Positions 1-6,452 of a stretch of DNA of 6,452 bases are shown here, piece by piece. The translations under genes and the position numbers were made by a program. The notes beneath the pieces were generated by a model, which was not told the origin of the DNA, ran no database searches, and worked only from the letters and a program-made list of their open reading frames with translations. The stretch's first letter is position 1. Every line of letters begins with the position of its first letter. The DNA lies in the NCBI GenBank assembly GCA_025351615.1, contig JANXVP010000101.1, positions 1 to 6,452 on the forward strand, given 5' to 3'. The stretch is from Ramlibacter sp. Its GTDB lineage: Bacteria > Pseudomonadota > Gammaproteobacteria > Burkholderiales > Burkholderiaceae_C.

Positions 1-697
1 GGCCTGCTTGCCGATCGTGCCGGCGGCGGTGCTGTTCGATCTGCTGGTCGGGGATTCGTCGATCCGGCCCGACGCCGAAGCCGGCTTTCGCGCCTGCCAG
101 GCGGCAACGCGCGATGCACCTGCCCAGGGAAACGTCGGCGCCGGGGCCGGCGCGGCGGTCGGCAAGATTTTCGGCATCGAACGCGCAATGAAGGGCGGCA
201 TCGGAACTGCGTCGCTGACTGTCGACGGCGTGACGGTGGCCGCGCTGATCGCCTGCAATGCAGTGGGCGACGTGATCGATCCGGACACCGCAAAGGTGAT
301 TTGCGGGGCCCGGACGGCGGACGGCCTGCATCTGCTCGACAGCCGGCGGGCGCTCTTGGCCGGGCACGCACCGAGGCCGCTGCTCGCCGGCACCAACACC
401 ACGATCGGCGTCATCGCCACCGATGGCGTCATCACCAAGGTCCAGGCAACGCGGCTGGCGCAGATGGGCCACGATGGCCTGGCGCGCAGCATCAATCCGG
501 TACACACGATGTCCGATGGCGACACACTGTTTGCCCTGGGCACGGGCGCGTCCGGGCGCAGCCTGGGGATGATGGCGCTGGGCACTCTGGCGGCGGAAGT
601 GACTGCAATGGCCGTCGTGCGCGCCGTGCGTGCCGCCCGGGGCATGACCGTGGGTGGGCTGTACCTGCCGGCGATGGCCGACCTCGGCCCGGGATGA
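1..697 (+). CDS. P1 family peptidase / L-aminopeptidase-D-esterase (S58, DmpA/NylC-like), 5'-truncated
   Basis: This is the C-terminal part of an N-terminal-nucleophile hydrolase of the P1/S58 family (DmpA, BapA, NylC). These enzymes cleave short peptides, beta-peptides or amide oligomers after cutting their own chain in two. The reading frame is open from base 2, and the first visible residues (ACLPIVPAAVLFDL) match an internal family motif, so the true start lies upstream. About 230 residues are visible against a usual 320-370. The segment GTNTTIGVIATDG carries the expected self-cleavage site: by analogy with NylC the cut falls between Asn (395-397) and Thr (398-400), making that Thr the nucleophile of a beta chain of about 99 residues. 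Glycine-rich GNVGAGAGAAVGK and the late GTGASGR segment are also family-like. No signal peptide can be judged. The stop overlaps the next start (ATGA). The family call is firm; the substrate is unknown. Confidence 0.9.
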   Translation, partial: ACLPIVPAAVLFDLLVGDSSIRPDAEAGFRACQAATRDAPAQGNVGAGAGAAVGKIFGIERAMKGGIGTASLTVDGVTVAALIACNAVGDVIDPDTAKVICGARTADGLHLLDSRRALLAGHAPRPLLAGTNTTIGVIATDGVITKVQATRLAQMGHDGLARSINPVHTMSDGDTLFALGTGASGRSLGMMALGTLAAEVTAMAVVRAVRAARGMTVGGLYLPAMADLGPG

Positions 698-2037
698 AGC
701 GGCCCGCGATGCCCAAGGCGATCCGCTATACCCTGTTGTCGATCCGCGACCTGGCGCTCTCCGCCGGTCCGTTCGCGCTGCTGGCGGCTGGCCTGCTGCT
801 GCTGGCCTACCTGTGGCTGGATCCGACCCCGCCCAAGCGCGTGACGCTGGCCACCGGTCCGGCGCAAAGCGCATACGACGAGTTCGGCAAGCGCTACCAG
901 AAAGCGCTCCGCGCCAACGGCATCGAGGTGACGTTGCTCGCCACTGAGGGCTCCTCGGCCAACCTGCAGTTGCTGCGAGCCGGCAAGGTGGACCTCGGCT
1001 TCGTGCAGGGCGGCAGCAGCGACCGCGGCGCCAATGACGACACGTCGATCGAGTCGCTCGGCAGCCTCTTCGTGGAGCCGGTCTGGCTGTTCTATCAGGA
1101 GCAATCCGCGCGGAAGGTCGATCCGTCAGGCACCTTGACCGCGCTGGCCCAGCTGACCGGGCTGCGTCTCAACGTGGGCACCGCGGGCAGCGGCGTCCCG
1201 ACGCTGATGGACAAACTGTTCGAAGCCAACAAGATCGACCGCCAGTCGCTGCGGCTCTCGCGGCTCGAGCAGACACCGGCGACGGTCGCCTTTCTCGGCG
1301 GCGAGATCGATGCCGTCGTCTTCGCGTCGGCGCCGGAGTCGCTGATGGTGCAGATGCTGCTGCAGACGCCCGGCGTCAAGCTCATGGATTTCGGCCAGAG
1401 CGAAGCCTATTCGCGGCGCTTTGCGTTCCTCACGCCCGTGCTGCTGCCGCGCGGCGTGGTCGACCTGGCCAGCGACGTGCCCCAGCAGAACGTGCGCCTG
1501 GTCGCGACGACCACCGCGATGCTGGCGCGCGAGGGCACCCACCCCGCGCTGTTGCAGCTGTTCGTGCAGGCGGCGCGCGATTTTCACGGCCCGGCCGGAT
1601 GGTTCAACCGCGCGGGCGCGTTTCCCACCACCGACCACAGCGAATATCCGATTTCGCGCGAGGCGGAGCGGACGATCCGCAGCGGCGCGCCGTTCCTGCA
1701 ACGCTACCTGCCGTTCTGGCTGGCCAACCTGGTGGAGCGGATGTGGCTGGTGCTGGGCATCATCGTCGCCATCCTGCTGCCGCTGTCGCGCATCGTGCCG
1801 CCCCTGTACGAGTTCCGCATCCGATCGCGGGTGTTTCGCTGGTACGGCCAGCTGCGCGAGATCGAGAACCGGATCCAGGAAGGCGCGCAAGACCCGGCGC
1901 TGCTCGCCCAGGATCTCGCGCAACTGGAGCAGCGGGTCGGCCAGGTGAGCGTGCCGCTGTCGTACGCGGACGAACTCTATGCGCTGCGCAACAACATCTC
2001 GCTGGTTCGCGGCCGGTTGACTGCAGCGGCCGCCTAG
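694..2037 (+). CDS. TAXI family TRAP-type solute-binding protein, anchored at both ends
   Basis: This is a 447-residue protein of the TAXI (TRAP-associated extracytoplasmic immunogenic) solute-binding family. Residues about 20-42 form a hydrophobic N-terminal anchor. The binding domain follows: VTLATGP near 50, a TEGSSANLQLLRAGKVDLGFVQGG stretch (84-107) typical of the ligand cleft, NVGTAGSGVP (160-169) and GGEIDAVVF (202-210). Residues about 349-369 form a second membrane segment, followed by a basic, probably cytoplasmic helical tail (about 372-445) ending in LYALRNNISLVRGRL. The binding domain should therefore face the periplasm, tethered at both ends. ATG 694 was chosen because it overlaps the upstream stop; ATG 709 (442 residues) is an equally plausible start, and neither has a clear ribosome binding site. 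No DctQ/DctM permease gene is present here. Ligand unknown. Without a permease it may act as a sensor or with a distant permease (inference). Confidence 0.88.
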   Translation: MKRPAMPKAIRYTLLSIRDLALSAGPFALLAAGLLLLAYLWLDPTPPKRVTLATGPAQSAYDEFGKRYQKALRANGIEVTLLATEGSSANLQLLRAGKVDLGFVQGGSSDRGANDDTSIESLGSLFVEPVWLFYQEQSARKVDPSGTLTALAQLTGLRLNVGTAGSGVPTLMDKLFEANKIDRQSLRLSRLEQTPATVAFLGGEIDAVVFASAPESLMVQMLLQTPGVKLMDFGQSEAYSRRFAFLTPVLLPRGVVDLASDVPQQNVRLVATTTAMLAREGTHPALLQLFVQAARDFHGPAGWFNRAGAFPTTDHSEYPISREAERTIRSGAPFLQRYLPFWLANLVERMWLVLGIIVAILLPLSRIVPPLYEFRIRSRVFRWYGQLREIENRIQEGAQDPALLAQDLAQLEQRVGQVSVPLSYADELYALRNNISLVRGRLTAAAA

Positions 2038-2043
2038 CGAAGA

Positions 2044-2067
2044 CCGCGGGCGGCAACGACCCGGCGG
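2044..2067. terminator. Possible hairpin between convergent genes
   Basis: The 31-bp gap between the converging TAXI and DUF1631 stops can fold into a GC-only stem: 2044-2047 pairs with 2064-2067 and 2048-2050 with 2060-2062, with G2063 bulged and a 9-base loop. Its place between two stop codons fits a bidirectional transcription end. There is no T-tract on either side, so it is not a canonical intrinsic terminator, and GC-rich DNA forms such stems by chance. Confidence 0.22.
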
Positions 2068-2068
2068 G

Positions 2069-4321
2069 CTATTGCCGCAGGTCAGGGCTGTTGCTGACCG
2101 CCACCCGGGCGACGGCGTCGAGCGCACCGTCCACCACTGCCTGGTCGGAGATCAGGTGCAGGCCCTGCGCGGCCACCAGCTGGTCCAGCAGCCTGCGTGT
2201 CATCGAGTGGCTGCGGCCCACGGCATCGGTGAACATGAAGAGCGTGCCGTGCGGACTGGCCCACGTCAGCTGCAGCCGGTTCCACTGGCCTTCCATGAGC
2301 ATCTCGACCCACGCGCCGGGCTGCAGCCCTTCGGCACCCAGCGTCGGCACGGCGTCCAGCCAGTCGGCGCCGGGCGTGACGGTCGATCCGGAGTCGGTCG
2401 GCTGGTAGAGCGGCTGCCGGTCGGCGGACTGGTGTGTCTCCATGAAGCCGGACTCCTGGGCTTCGCCGGGCGCCAGCCACGGACTGCCGGCATCGGCGCT
2501 CGCGGGGGCGAACCAGCTGTCGAGTTCTTCGCGGGTCATTGGCGCGGGTTGGGCGGCGGCCGGCACCAGGGCCTTCTGCTGCATGACGACCAGCAGGTCG
2601 ATGAAGCGCCGGCCTTCCGCCGCCGGATAGTCGATGCTCGCCAGCCCCTCGCGAATTTTTTCAAGCAGCACGGGCGCGACCCGAGTCAGCCGTGCGCGAT
2701 TGCCGCTGGCCAGTTGCGGCTGCGCGCTCCACAGCAGGTCGGCCAGCAAGCCGGTGTAGCCGCCCGGGTCGGTCGACGCCGCGGGGTCTGCCAACCGCGC
2801 CTGGGCGATCACCTGGGCCCAGGGGCCGGTGACGAAGCCGGCGATTTCCCGCGCCGCGCCCGCCACGTCCGGGCGCGAACGCAGCTGCCGGCTCACCTTG
2901 GCGGCCAGCAGGTTGCGTTGCTCGGCCTGCAGCAGCGCCTGCACCGCCCGCTGCCGGTGCCGGCGCGCGCGCTGGTGCTGCTCGCCCCAGGCTTCTTCCA
3001 GCGAATTGAGGGCGAATTCGAACGGATCGCCGCCGGACACGCTGGTCGCCAGCAGCGCATCCACAGCCTGCTGCAGCGGCTCGTAGAAGGCATCGAAGCC
3101 CGGCGCATCGAGCGCCGACCACGCGAGACTGCGCTGCGTCATCTGCTCGAGCAGGCGCCGCGCGGGATGGCCCTTGTCGCTGAAGAAACGCGGGTCTTCC
3201 AGCACCAGCCGCAGCAGGGCGGGCTCGAGGTCCCGCACCGCCTGCTGGACCGGCGCCAGCAGCCGCGTGTCGCTGGCGATGTTCTCGACCATCAGGTTGA
3301 CAACTTCCAGCCCCAGGGCCTGGCCCGGGCTGCTGGCCGCCTGCCGCATCTGCTCGCGCACTGCCGCCATGCCGGTGAGCGGCGCGGACGACGCGGCAGC
3401 GCGCTGCTTGAGCCGATTCATCACCTGGTCCACCTGCTTCATTTCCTGCAGCGCTTCAAAGGCGGCCGGCACGGTCATCGAAAACTCGGTCGGTGTGTCG
3501 ACACGCTCGCCGGTCTCGAACTCGCGCTCGAATTTCTCGGCGAATGAATTGGCGCTGTGCTCGAACTGTCCCGACAACAGCCGCCTGAGTTCGCGCACGT
3601 TCAGCAAGGTGCTCGCTGGCGGGGCACCCGCGGCCGCGGCCGCCCTCGGCGCAGCGCCCGGCATCTCGCGCGCCGGAACCACGTTGTAGCCCGCGGGAAC
3701 GACGCCTTGCGCGCGCAGGATGTCGGACAGCTCGCCATAAACACGCGCCAGTTCCGGTCCAAGCGCCTCGCCCAGGTGCTGCATCCAGCGGTTGCGCACC
3801 GTGGTGGGAATCGGGCTTTGCATGGTCACGGTCCGCAGTGCACGCACGTAGACCTCCGGGCGCAGCGGATTGCGTTCGGACTGGACGATCCGCAAGCCCT
3901 GCACGGCGCAGACCAGGGCTGTCAGGTCCTTCAGCTCGTGCTCGACGGCGTGCGCGACCGCTTGCTGGGTCCGCACCACCTCCACACTTTCCTGAAGTTG
4001 TTCGTCGCCCATCAGTTCGAGCGAATCGAAGCTCAGGGCCGAGGCCCGGGCATTGGCTCCGGCGATGGCCTGCGCGAATTCAGCGAGCAGCGCCTGGGGG
4101 TAGGCCTCGCACAGCGCCTCCTGGTGCTTCATCAGGATGCGGGCGGCTTCGGTCAGCAGGTTGCGCTCCTGCGTGTCGTGCATCATCGCCGCCCGTTGCG
4201 CCATCGACTTGACGCAACGGGTCACCAGCCGCTGCATCAGCGCATGGCCCCGGCTGGCCGCCTCCTTCATGCAGGAACGGTACAGGGCCTGGTACGACGC
4301 GTTCTGCGGGATGGCGGACAT
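2069..4321 (-). CDS. DUF1631 family protein, full length (copy A)
   Basis: This is a 750-residue protein of the DUF1631 family, whose biochemical role is not established. Family-like stretches include LSFDSLELMGDEQLQES (96-112), NPLRPEVYVRALR (151-163), DPRFFSDKGHPARRLLEQM (376-394) and the long helical region to about 590. An Ala/Pro-rich linker lies at about 222-238 and an acidic/polar, low-complexity linker at about 586-655. The last part (about 659-750) is a separate compact module with GAWVEMLMEGQW, RLQLTWASP and TLFMFT; it recurs in the partial gene at the right edge. No signal peptide or membrane segment is visible, so it is probably cytoplasmic. ATG 4321 was chosen as the most upstream start; no good ribosome binding site stands before it (a GAGG lies about 18 bases upstream, inside a repeat). 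It follows ettA by 92 bp in the same direction. Family call firm; function unknown. Confidence 0.9.
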   Translation of the reverse strand: MSAIPQNASYQALYRSCMKEAASRGHALMQRLVTRCVKSMAQRAAMMHDTQERNLLTEAARILMKHQEALCEAYPQALLAEFAQAIAGANARASALSFDSLELMGDEQLQESVEVVRTQQAVAHAVEHELKDLTALVCAVQGLRIVQSERNPLRPEVYVRALRTVTMQSPIPTTVRNRWMQHLGEALGPELARVYGELSDILRAQGVVPAGYNVVPAREMPGAAPRAAAAAGAPPASTLLNVRELRRLLSGQFEHSANSFAEKFEREFETGERVDTPTEFSMTVPAAFEALQEMKQVDQVMNRLKQRAAASSAPLTGMAAVREQMRQAASSPGQALGLEVVNLMVENIASDTRLLAPVQQAVRDLEPALLRLVLEDPRFFSDKGHPARRLLEQMTQRSLAWSALDAPGFDAFYEPLQQAVDALLATSVSGGDPFEFALNSLEEAWGEQHQRARRHRQRAVQALLQAEQRNLLAAKVSRQLRSRPDVAGAAREIAGFVTGPWAQVIAQARLADPAASTDPGGYTGLLADLLWSAQPQLASGNRARLTRVAPVLLEKIREGLASIDYPAAEGRRFIDLLVVMQQKALVPAAAQPAPMTREELDSWFAPASADAGSPWLAPGEAQESGFMETHQSADRQPLYQPTDSGSTVTPGADWLDAVPTLGAEGLQPGAWVEMLMEGQWNRLQLTWASPHGTLFMFTDAVGRSHSMTRRLLDQLVAAQGLHLISDQAVVDGALDAVARVAVSNSPDLRQ
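2108..2344 (-). other. C-terminal module of DUF1631 copy A shared with copy B
   Basis: Residues about 660-738 of the 750-residue protein match the last 90 residues of the partial DUF1631 protein at the right edge without gaps, with about half the residues identical (43 of 86 over a slightly longer span, counted by eye). The most conserved core is QLTWASP, TLFMFT, HSM and RR, followed by a VVD-A-D-VA pattern. Alternating hydrophobic residues suggest a small beta-rich domain followed by helices. A PilZ-like barrel is a possibility, but the diagnostic RxxxR and D/NxSxxG motifs of c-di-GMP binding are not seen here. Confidence 0.6.
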
Positions 4322-4333
4322 CGTTGGCTGGTG

Positions 4334-4386
4334 TAGGTCCTCGCCTGCGCGGGGGCTATGTAACTAGGTCCCCGCCTGCGCGGAGA
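4334..4386. repeat. Two copies of a GC-rich palindromic repeat (REP-like)
   Basis: The segment TAGGTCC(T/C)CGCCTGCGCGG occurs at 4334-4352 and 4365-4383, with 18 of 19 bases identical and a 31-bp period. Each copy is a short palindrome with loop CTGC. Copy 1 pairs 4338-4344 with 4349-4355, with G-T wobbles. Copy 2 pairs 4372-4375 with 4380-4383 and, after one mismatch, 4369-4370 with 4385-4386. The unit resembles the dispersed GTCATCCCCGCGCAGGCGGG-type elements known between genes in several betaproteobacteria (recognition from memory). It lies between the ettA stop and the start of DUF1631 copy A and may affect mRNA end formation or stability between them. No T-tract follows on the - strand. 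Confidence 0.6.
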
Positions 4387-4406
4387 TGACGCTCCGGAAA
4401 TGACGC
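4379..4406. repeat. Tandem imperfect 14-bp repeat next to the palindromes
   Basis: Read on the - strand, GCGTCATTTCCGGA (4406-4393) is followed directly by GCGTCATCTCCGCG (4392-4379), with 11 of 14 bases identical. The second unit runs into the palindromic repeat, so this may be a partial duplication of the repeat's outer edge. It lies just past the ettA stop. Confidence 0.45.
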
Positions 4407-4413
4407 GAAAAGG

Positions 4414-6075
4414 TCATTTCAAGGCTTTATAGCGCATCCGGTGCGGTCTGGCACCTTCTTCGCCGAGGCGGCGCTTCTTGTCGGCCTCGTATTCCTGGTA
4501 ATTACCGTTGAAGAAGGTCCACTGGCTGTCGCCCTCGGCGGCCAGGATGTGGGTCGCAATCCGATCCAGGAACCAGCGGTCGTGGCTGATCACCATCACG
4601 CTGCCGGCGAATTCGAGTAGCGCATCTTCCAGCGCCCGCAAGGTTTCGACGTCGAGGTCGTTCGACGGCTCGTCCAGCAGCAGCACATTGCCGCCGGCGA
4701 TCAGCGTCTTGGCCAGGTGCAGCCGGCCGCGCTCGCCGCCCGACAGGGTGCCGACCCGCTTTTGCTGGTCGCCGCCATTGAAGTTGAACCGGCCCGCATA
4801 GGCCCGGCTGGCCATTTGGAACTTGCCGACGTTCAGGATATCGAGGCCTCCGGAGATGTCTTCCCAGACGGTCTTGTTGTCGGTGAGCTCGTCGCGATGC
4901 TGGTCGACGAAGGCCATCCGCACGGTGGAACCGATCACCACCTGCCCGGAGTCAGGCTTTTCCTTGCCCGCGATCAGCTTGAACAACGTGGACTTGCCGG
5001 CGCCGTTCGGGCCGATGATGCCGACGATCGCGCCGGGCGGGACGGTGAAGCTCAGGTTGTCGATCAGCACCCGGTCGCCGAACGACTTGGTGACGTTGTG
5101 GAATTCGAACACCTGTTGCCCCAGGCGCTCGGCCACCGGGATGAAGATCTCCTGCGTCTCGTTGCGCTTCTGGTATTCGACGTCGCTCAATTCCTCGAAC
5201 CGGGCCAGCCGCGACTTGCTCTTGGCCTGGCGCGCCTTGGGGTTCTGGCGCGACCACTCCAGCTCCTTCTTCAGCGCCTTGGCGTGGGCTTCCTCGCCTT
5301 TCTGTTCAGCGGCCAGCCGGTCGCCCTTCTGCTCCAGCCAGGTGCTGTAGTTTCCCTTCCACGGGATACCGTTGCCGCGATCCAGCTCCAGGATCCATTC
5401 GGCGGCGTTGTCCAGGAAATAGCGGTCGTGGGTGATGGCCACGACGGTGCCCGGGTAGCGCTTGAGGAACACCTCCAGCCATTCCACCGACTCGGCGTCC
5501 AGGTGGTTGGTGGGTTCGTCGAGCAACAGCATGTCGGGCTTGGACAGCAGCAGCTGGCACAGGGCGACACGCCGCTTCTCGCCGCCTGACAGCACGCCGA
5601 CCACGGCATCCCACGGCGGCAGCCGAAGCGCGTCGGCGGCGATCTCGAGCTGGTGCTCGGAGTCGGTTCCGGAGGTGGCGATGATGGCTTCGAGCCGCGC
5701 CTGCTGCGCCGCCAGCGCATCGAAATCGGCGTCGGGCTCCGCGTAGGCGGCATACACCTCCTCCAGCTTGGCCTTGGCCGCGAAGACCTCGCCCAGCGAT
5801 TCCTCGACCGCTTCGCGCACCGTGTGTTCGGGATTGAGCTTGGGTTCCTGCGGCAGGTAGCCGATTTTCAGGCCCGGCATCGGCGTCGCTTCGCCTTCGT
5901 ATTCCTTGTCGACGCCCGCCATGATCTTCAGCAAGGTGGACTTGCCGGAGCCGTTCAGGCCGAGCACGCCGATCTTGGCGCCCGGGAAAAAGGAAAGGGA
6001 GATGTCCTTGAGGATGTGACGCTTCGGCGGCACGATCTTGCCGACGCGGTTCATGGTAAATACGTACTGGGCCAT
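4414..6075 (-). CDS. ettA: Energy-dependent translational throttle protein EttA (ABC-F ATPase)
   Basis: This soluble ABC-F protein has two ATPase domains and no membrane segments. In E. coli EttA binds the ribosomal E site and gates the first elongation steps according to the ATP/ADP ratio. Length is 553 residues (E. coli 555). Domain 1 has Walker A GLNGSGKST (39-47), Q-loop Gln76, signature LSGGE (162-166), Walker B with catalytic Glu187 (LLLDEPTNHLD) and switch His216. The arm insertion is about 95-137. The linker about 241-322, rich in Lys/Arg, corresponds to the P-site tRNA interaction motif. Domain 2 has Walker A GPNGAGKST (355-363), signature LSGGE (444-448), Glu469 (LLLDEPSNDLD) and His498. 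The arm and the HRMRYK end favour EttA over Uup, YheS or YbiT. All catalytic residues are intact. The start MAQYVFTMNRVGK matches the family; a purine run AAGAAAAG (6085-6078) precedes it by two bases. Confidence 0.97.
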   Translation of the reverse strand: MAQYVFTMNRVGKIVPPKRHILKDISLSFFPGAKIGVLGLNGSGKSTLLKIMAGVDKEYEGEATPMPGLKIGYLPQEPKLNPEHTVREAVEESLGEVFAAKAKLEEVYAAYAEPDADFDALAAQQARLEAIIATSGTDSEHQLEIAADALRLPPWDAVVGVLSGGEKRRVALCQLLLSKPDMLLLDEPTNHLDAESVEWLEVFLKRYPGTVVAITHDRYFLDNAAEWILELDRGNGIPWKGNYSTWLEQKGDRLAAEQKGEEAHAKALKKELEWSRQNPKARQAKSKSRLARFEELSDVEYQKRNETQEIFIPVAERLGQQVFEFHNVTKSFGDRVLIDNLSFTVPPGAIVGIIGPNGAGKSTLFKLIAGKEKPDSGQVVIGSTVRMAFVDQHRDELTDNKTVWEDISGGLDILNVGKFQMASRAYAGRFNFNGGDQQKRVGTLSGGERGRLHLAKTLIAGGNVLLLDEPSNDLDVETLRALEDALLEFAGSVMVISHDRWFLDRIATHILAAEGDSQWTFFNGNYQEYEADKKRRLGEEGARPHRMRYKALK

Positions 6076-6113
6076 GGCTTTTCTTGTGAAGGACTTGCGG
6101 TTGCAAAGAGTCG

Positions 6114-6119
6114 ATTATC
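6114..6119 (-). promoter_or_regulatory. Possible -10 element upstream of ettA
   Basis: On the - strand GATAAT differs from the TATAAT consensus at one position and would give a leader of about 30 bases before the ettA ATG at 6075. No convincing -35 hexamer stands 16-18 bases further upstream, where the DNA is very GC-rich. It falls in the 79-bp gap (6076-6154) after the upstream DUF1631 gene, so ettA may have its own promoter rather than relying on read-through. A single hexamer match is weak evidence. Confidence 0.28.
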
Positions 6120-6154
6120 CCCGCCGGGGCAGCGCAGGTCCCGCCGCGGTGCTT

Positions 6155-6452
6155 TCAGGACCGGGGCTTCAGACTGTTCTTCAGGGCAACCTTGGCCACC
6201 TGGTCGAAGGCATCGTCGACCACGGTGCGGTCAGCCACCACCTTCATCATTCCCTGCGCGCGCAGCCGCTCGAGCGTGCGCCGAGACATGGAATGCGCGG
6301 AGCCCGCGAGTGAGGTGAACATGAACAGGGTCGCCTGCGGGCTGGCCCAGGTCAGTTGTACCCGCAGCCAGCCGCCGTTGACCATCAGCTCGAGCCAGGT
6401 GCCGGTGCGCAGCTCGGCGGCGCCCACCGGCTCGGACAGTTCTTCGGCCGCC
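6155..6452 (-). CDS. DUF1631 family protein, C-terminal part only (copy B)
   Basis: This is the C-terminus of a second DUF1631-like protein, cut by the window edge. The frame stays open to base 6451, reading AAEELSEPV just before the GTG at 6427, so that GTG is an internal valine and not the start. About 99 residues are visible. They contain GTWLELMVNGGW, RVQLTWASP, TLFMFT, HSMSRR and VVDDAFDQVAKVAL, aligning without gaps to the end of the full-length DUF1631 protein at 2069-4321 with about half the residues identical. The acidic lead-in resembles the polar linker before the same module in that copy. It lies 79 bp upstream of ettA in the same direction. The assignment rests on the shared module; that the missing N-terminal part is also DUF1631 is likely but not seen. 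Confidence 0.75.
   Translation of the reverse strand, partial: AAEELSEPVGAAELRTGTWLELMVNGGWLRVQLTWASPQATLFMFTSLAGSAHSMSRRTLERLRAQGMMKVVADRTVVDDAFDQVAKVALKNSLKPRS

Noticed and set aside
8..10. TTG at 8 as the start of the P1 peptidase
   Set aside because: The motif around it (PIVPAAVLFDL) is internal in the family and over 100 N-terminal residues would be missing; the frame is open to the window edge.
301..693. Upstream extension of the TAXI reading frame to 301
   Set aside because: The extra residues overlap the peptidase gene, are low complexity (Arg/His/Gly-rich), and come before a normal N-terminal anchor that starts shortly after ATG 694.
1126..2127. Long - strand open frame (333 codons) opposite the TAXI gene
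   Set aside because: It is antisense to a clear TAXI protein, is Arg/Gln/His-rich, has no recognisable motif, and overlaps the end of the DUF1631 gene.
2072..3547. Long + strand open frame (491 codons) opposite DUF1631 copy A
   Set aside because: It lies wholly antisense to a well-supported gene, its translation is rich in Arg, Gln, His and Gly with no domain motif, and GC-rich DNA commonly leaves such frames open.
4334..4386. CRISPR-like array
   Set aside because: There are only two units, a spacing of 12 bases between them, and strong internal palindromes; no cas genes are present.
4369..4386. Intrinsic terminator after ettA
   Set aside because: The stem is short and no T-run follows on the - strand.
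6119..6129. Hairpin CCCC-GCC-GGGG as a terminator of DUF1631 copy B
   Set aside because: The stem is only four base pairs with no T-tract, and it overlaps the possible -10 element.
6425..6427. GTG at 6427 as the start of a small 90-residue protein
   Set aside because: The frame continues open to the edge with plausible acidic linker residues, and the segment aligns to the C-terminus of a 750-residue protein.

Overview
The window looks like a chromosomal segment from a high-GC (about two-thirds G+C by eye) Gram-negative bacterium. Betaproteobacteria, order Burkholderiales, is the most likely source. The main reason is the DUF1631 genes, which are common in beta/gammaproteobacteria. The EttA protein is full length and of proteobacterial type, the TAXI-type binding protein is doubly membrane-anchored, and there is a dispersed GC-rich palindromic repeat. 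The order-level placement is inference. Coding density is very high, with no RNA genes, transposases, CRISPR arrays or phage genes visible.

Left part, + strand (1-2037): the 3' part of a P1-family (S58, DmpA/NylC-like) self-processing peptidase/amidohydrolase, cut by the window edge. Its stop overlaps the ATG of a TAXI-family TRAP-type solute-binding protein (ATGA at 694-697). The two are probably co-transcribed and translationally coupled. The binding protein has a membrane segment at each end and a cytoplasmic helical tail, and no TRAP permease gene is present in the window.

Right part, - strand (6452 down to 2069): three genes in the same direction. They are the C-terminus of one DUF1631 protein (cut by the window edge), then ettA (ABC-F translational throttle factor), then a complete 750-residue DUF1631 protein. 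The two DUF1631 proteins share a C-terminal module of about 90 residues with about half the residues identical, so they are paralogues on either side of ettA. The ettA-DUF1631 gap (4322-4413) holds two copies of a GC-rich palindromic repeat. The gap upstream of ettA (6076-6154) has a possible -10 element. The + and - strand groups converge with a 31-bp gap (2038-2068) that can form a GC-rich hairpin.

I see no unmistakable new system. The points most worth following are the DUF1631 pair around ettA, their shared C-terminal module, and the permease-less, doubly anchored TAXI protein coupled to a self-cleaving amidohydrolase.
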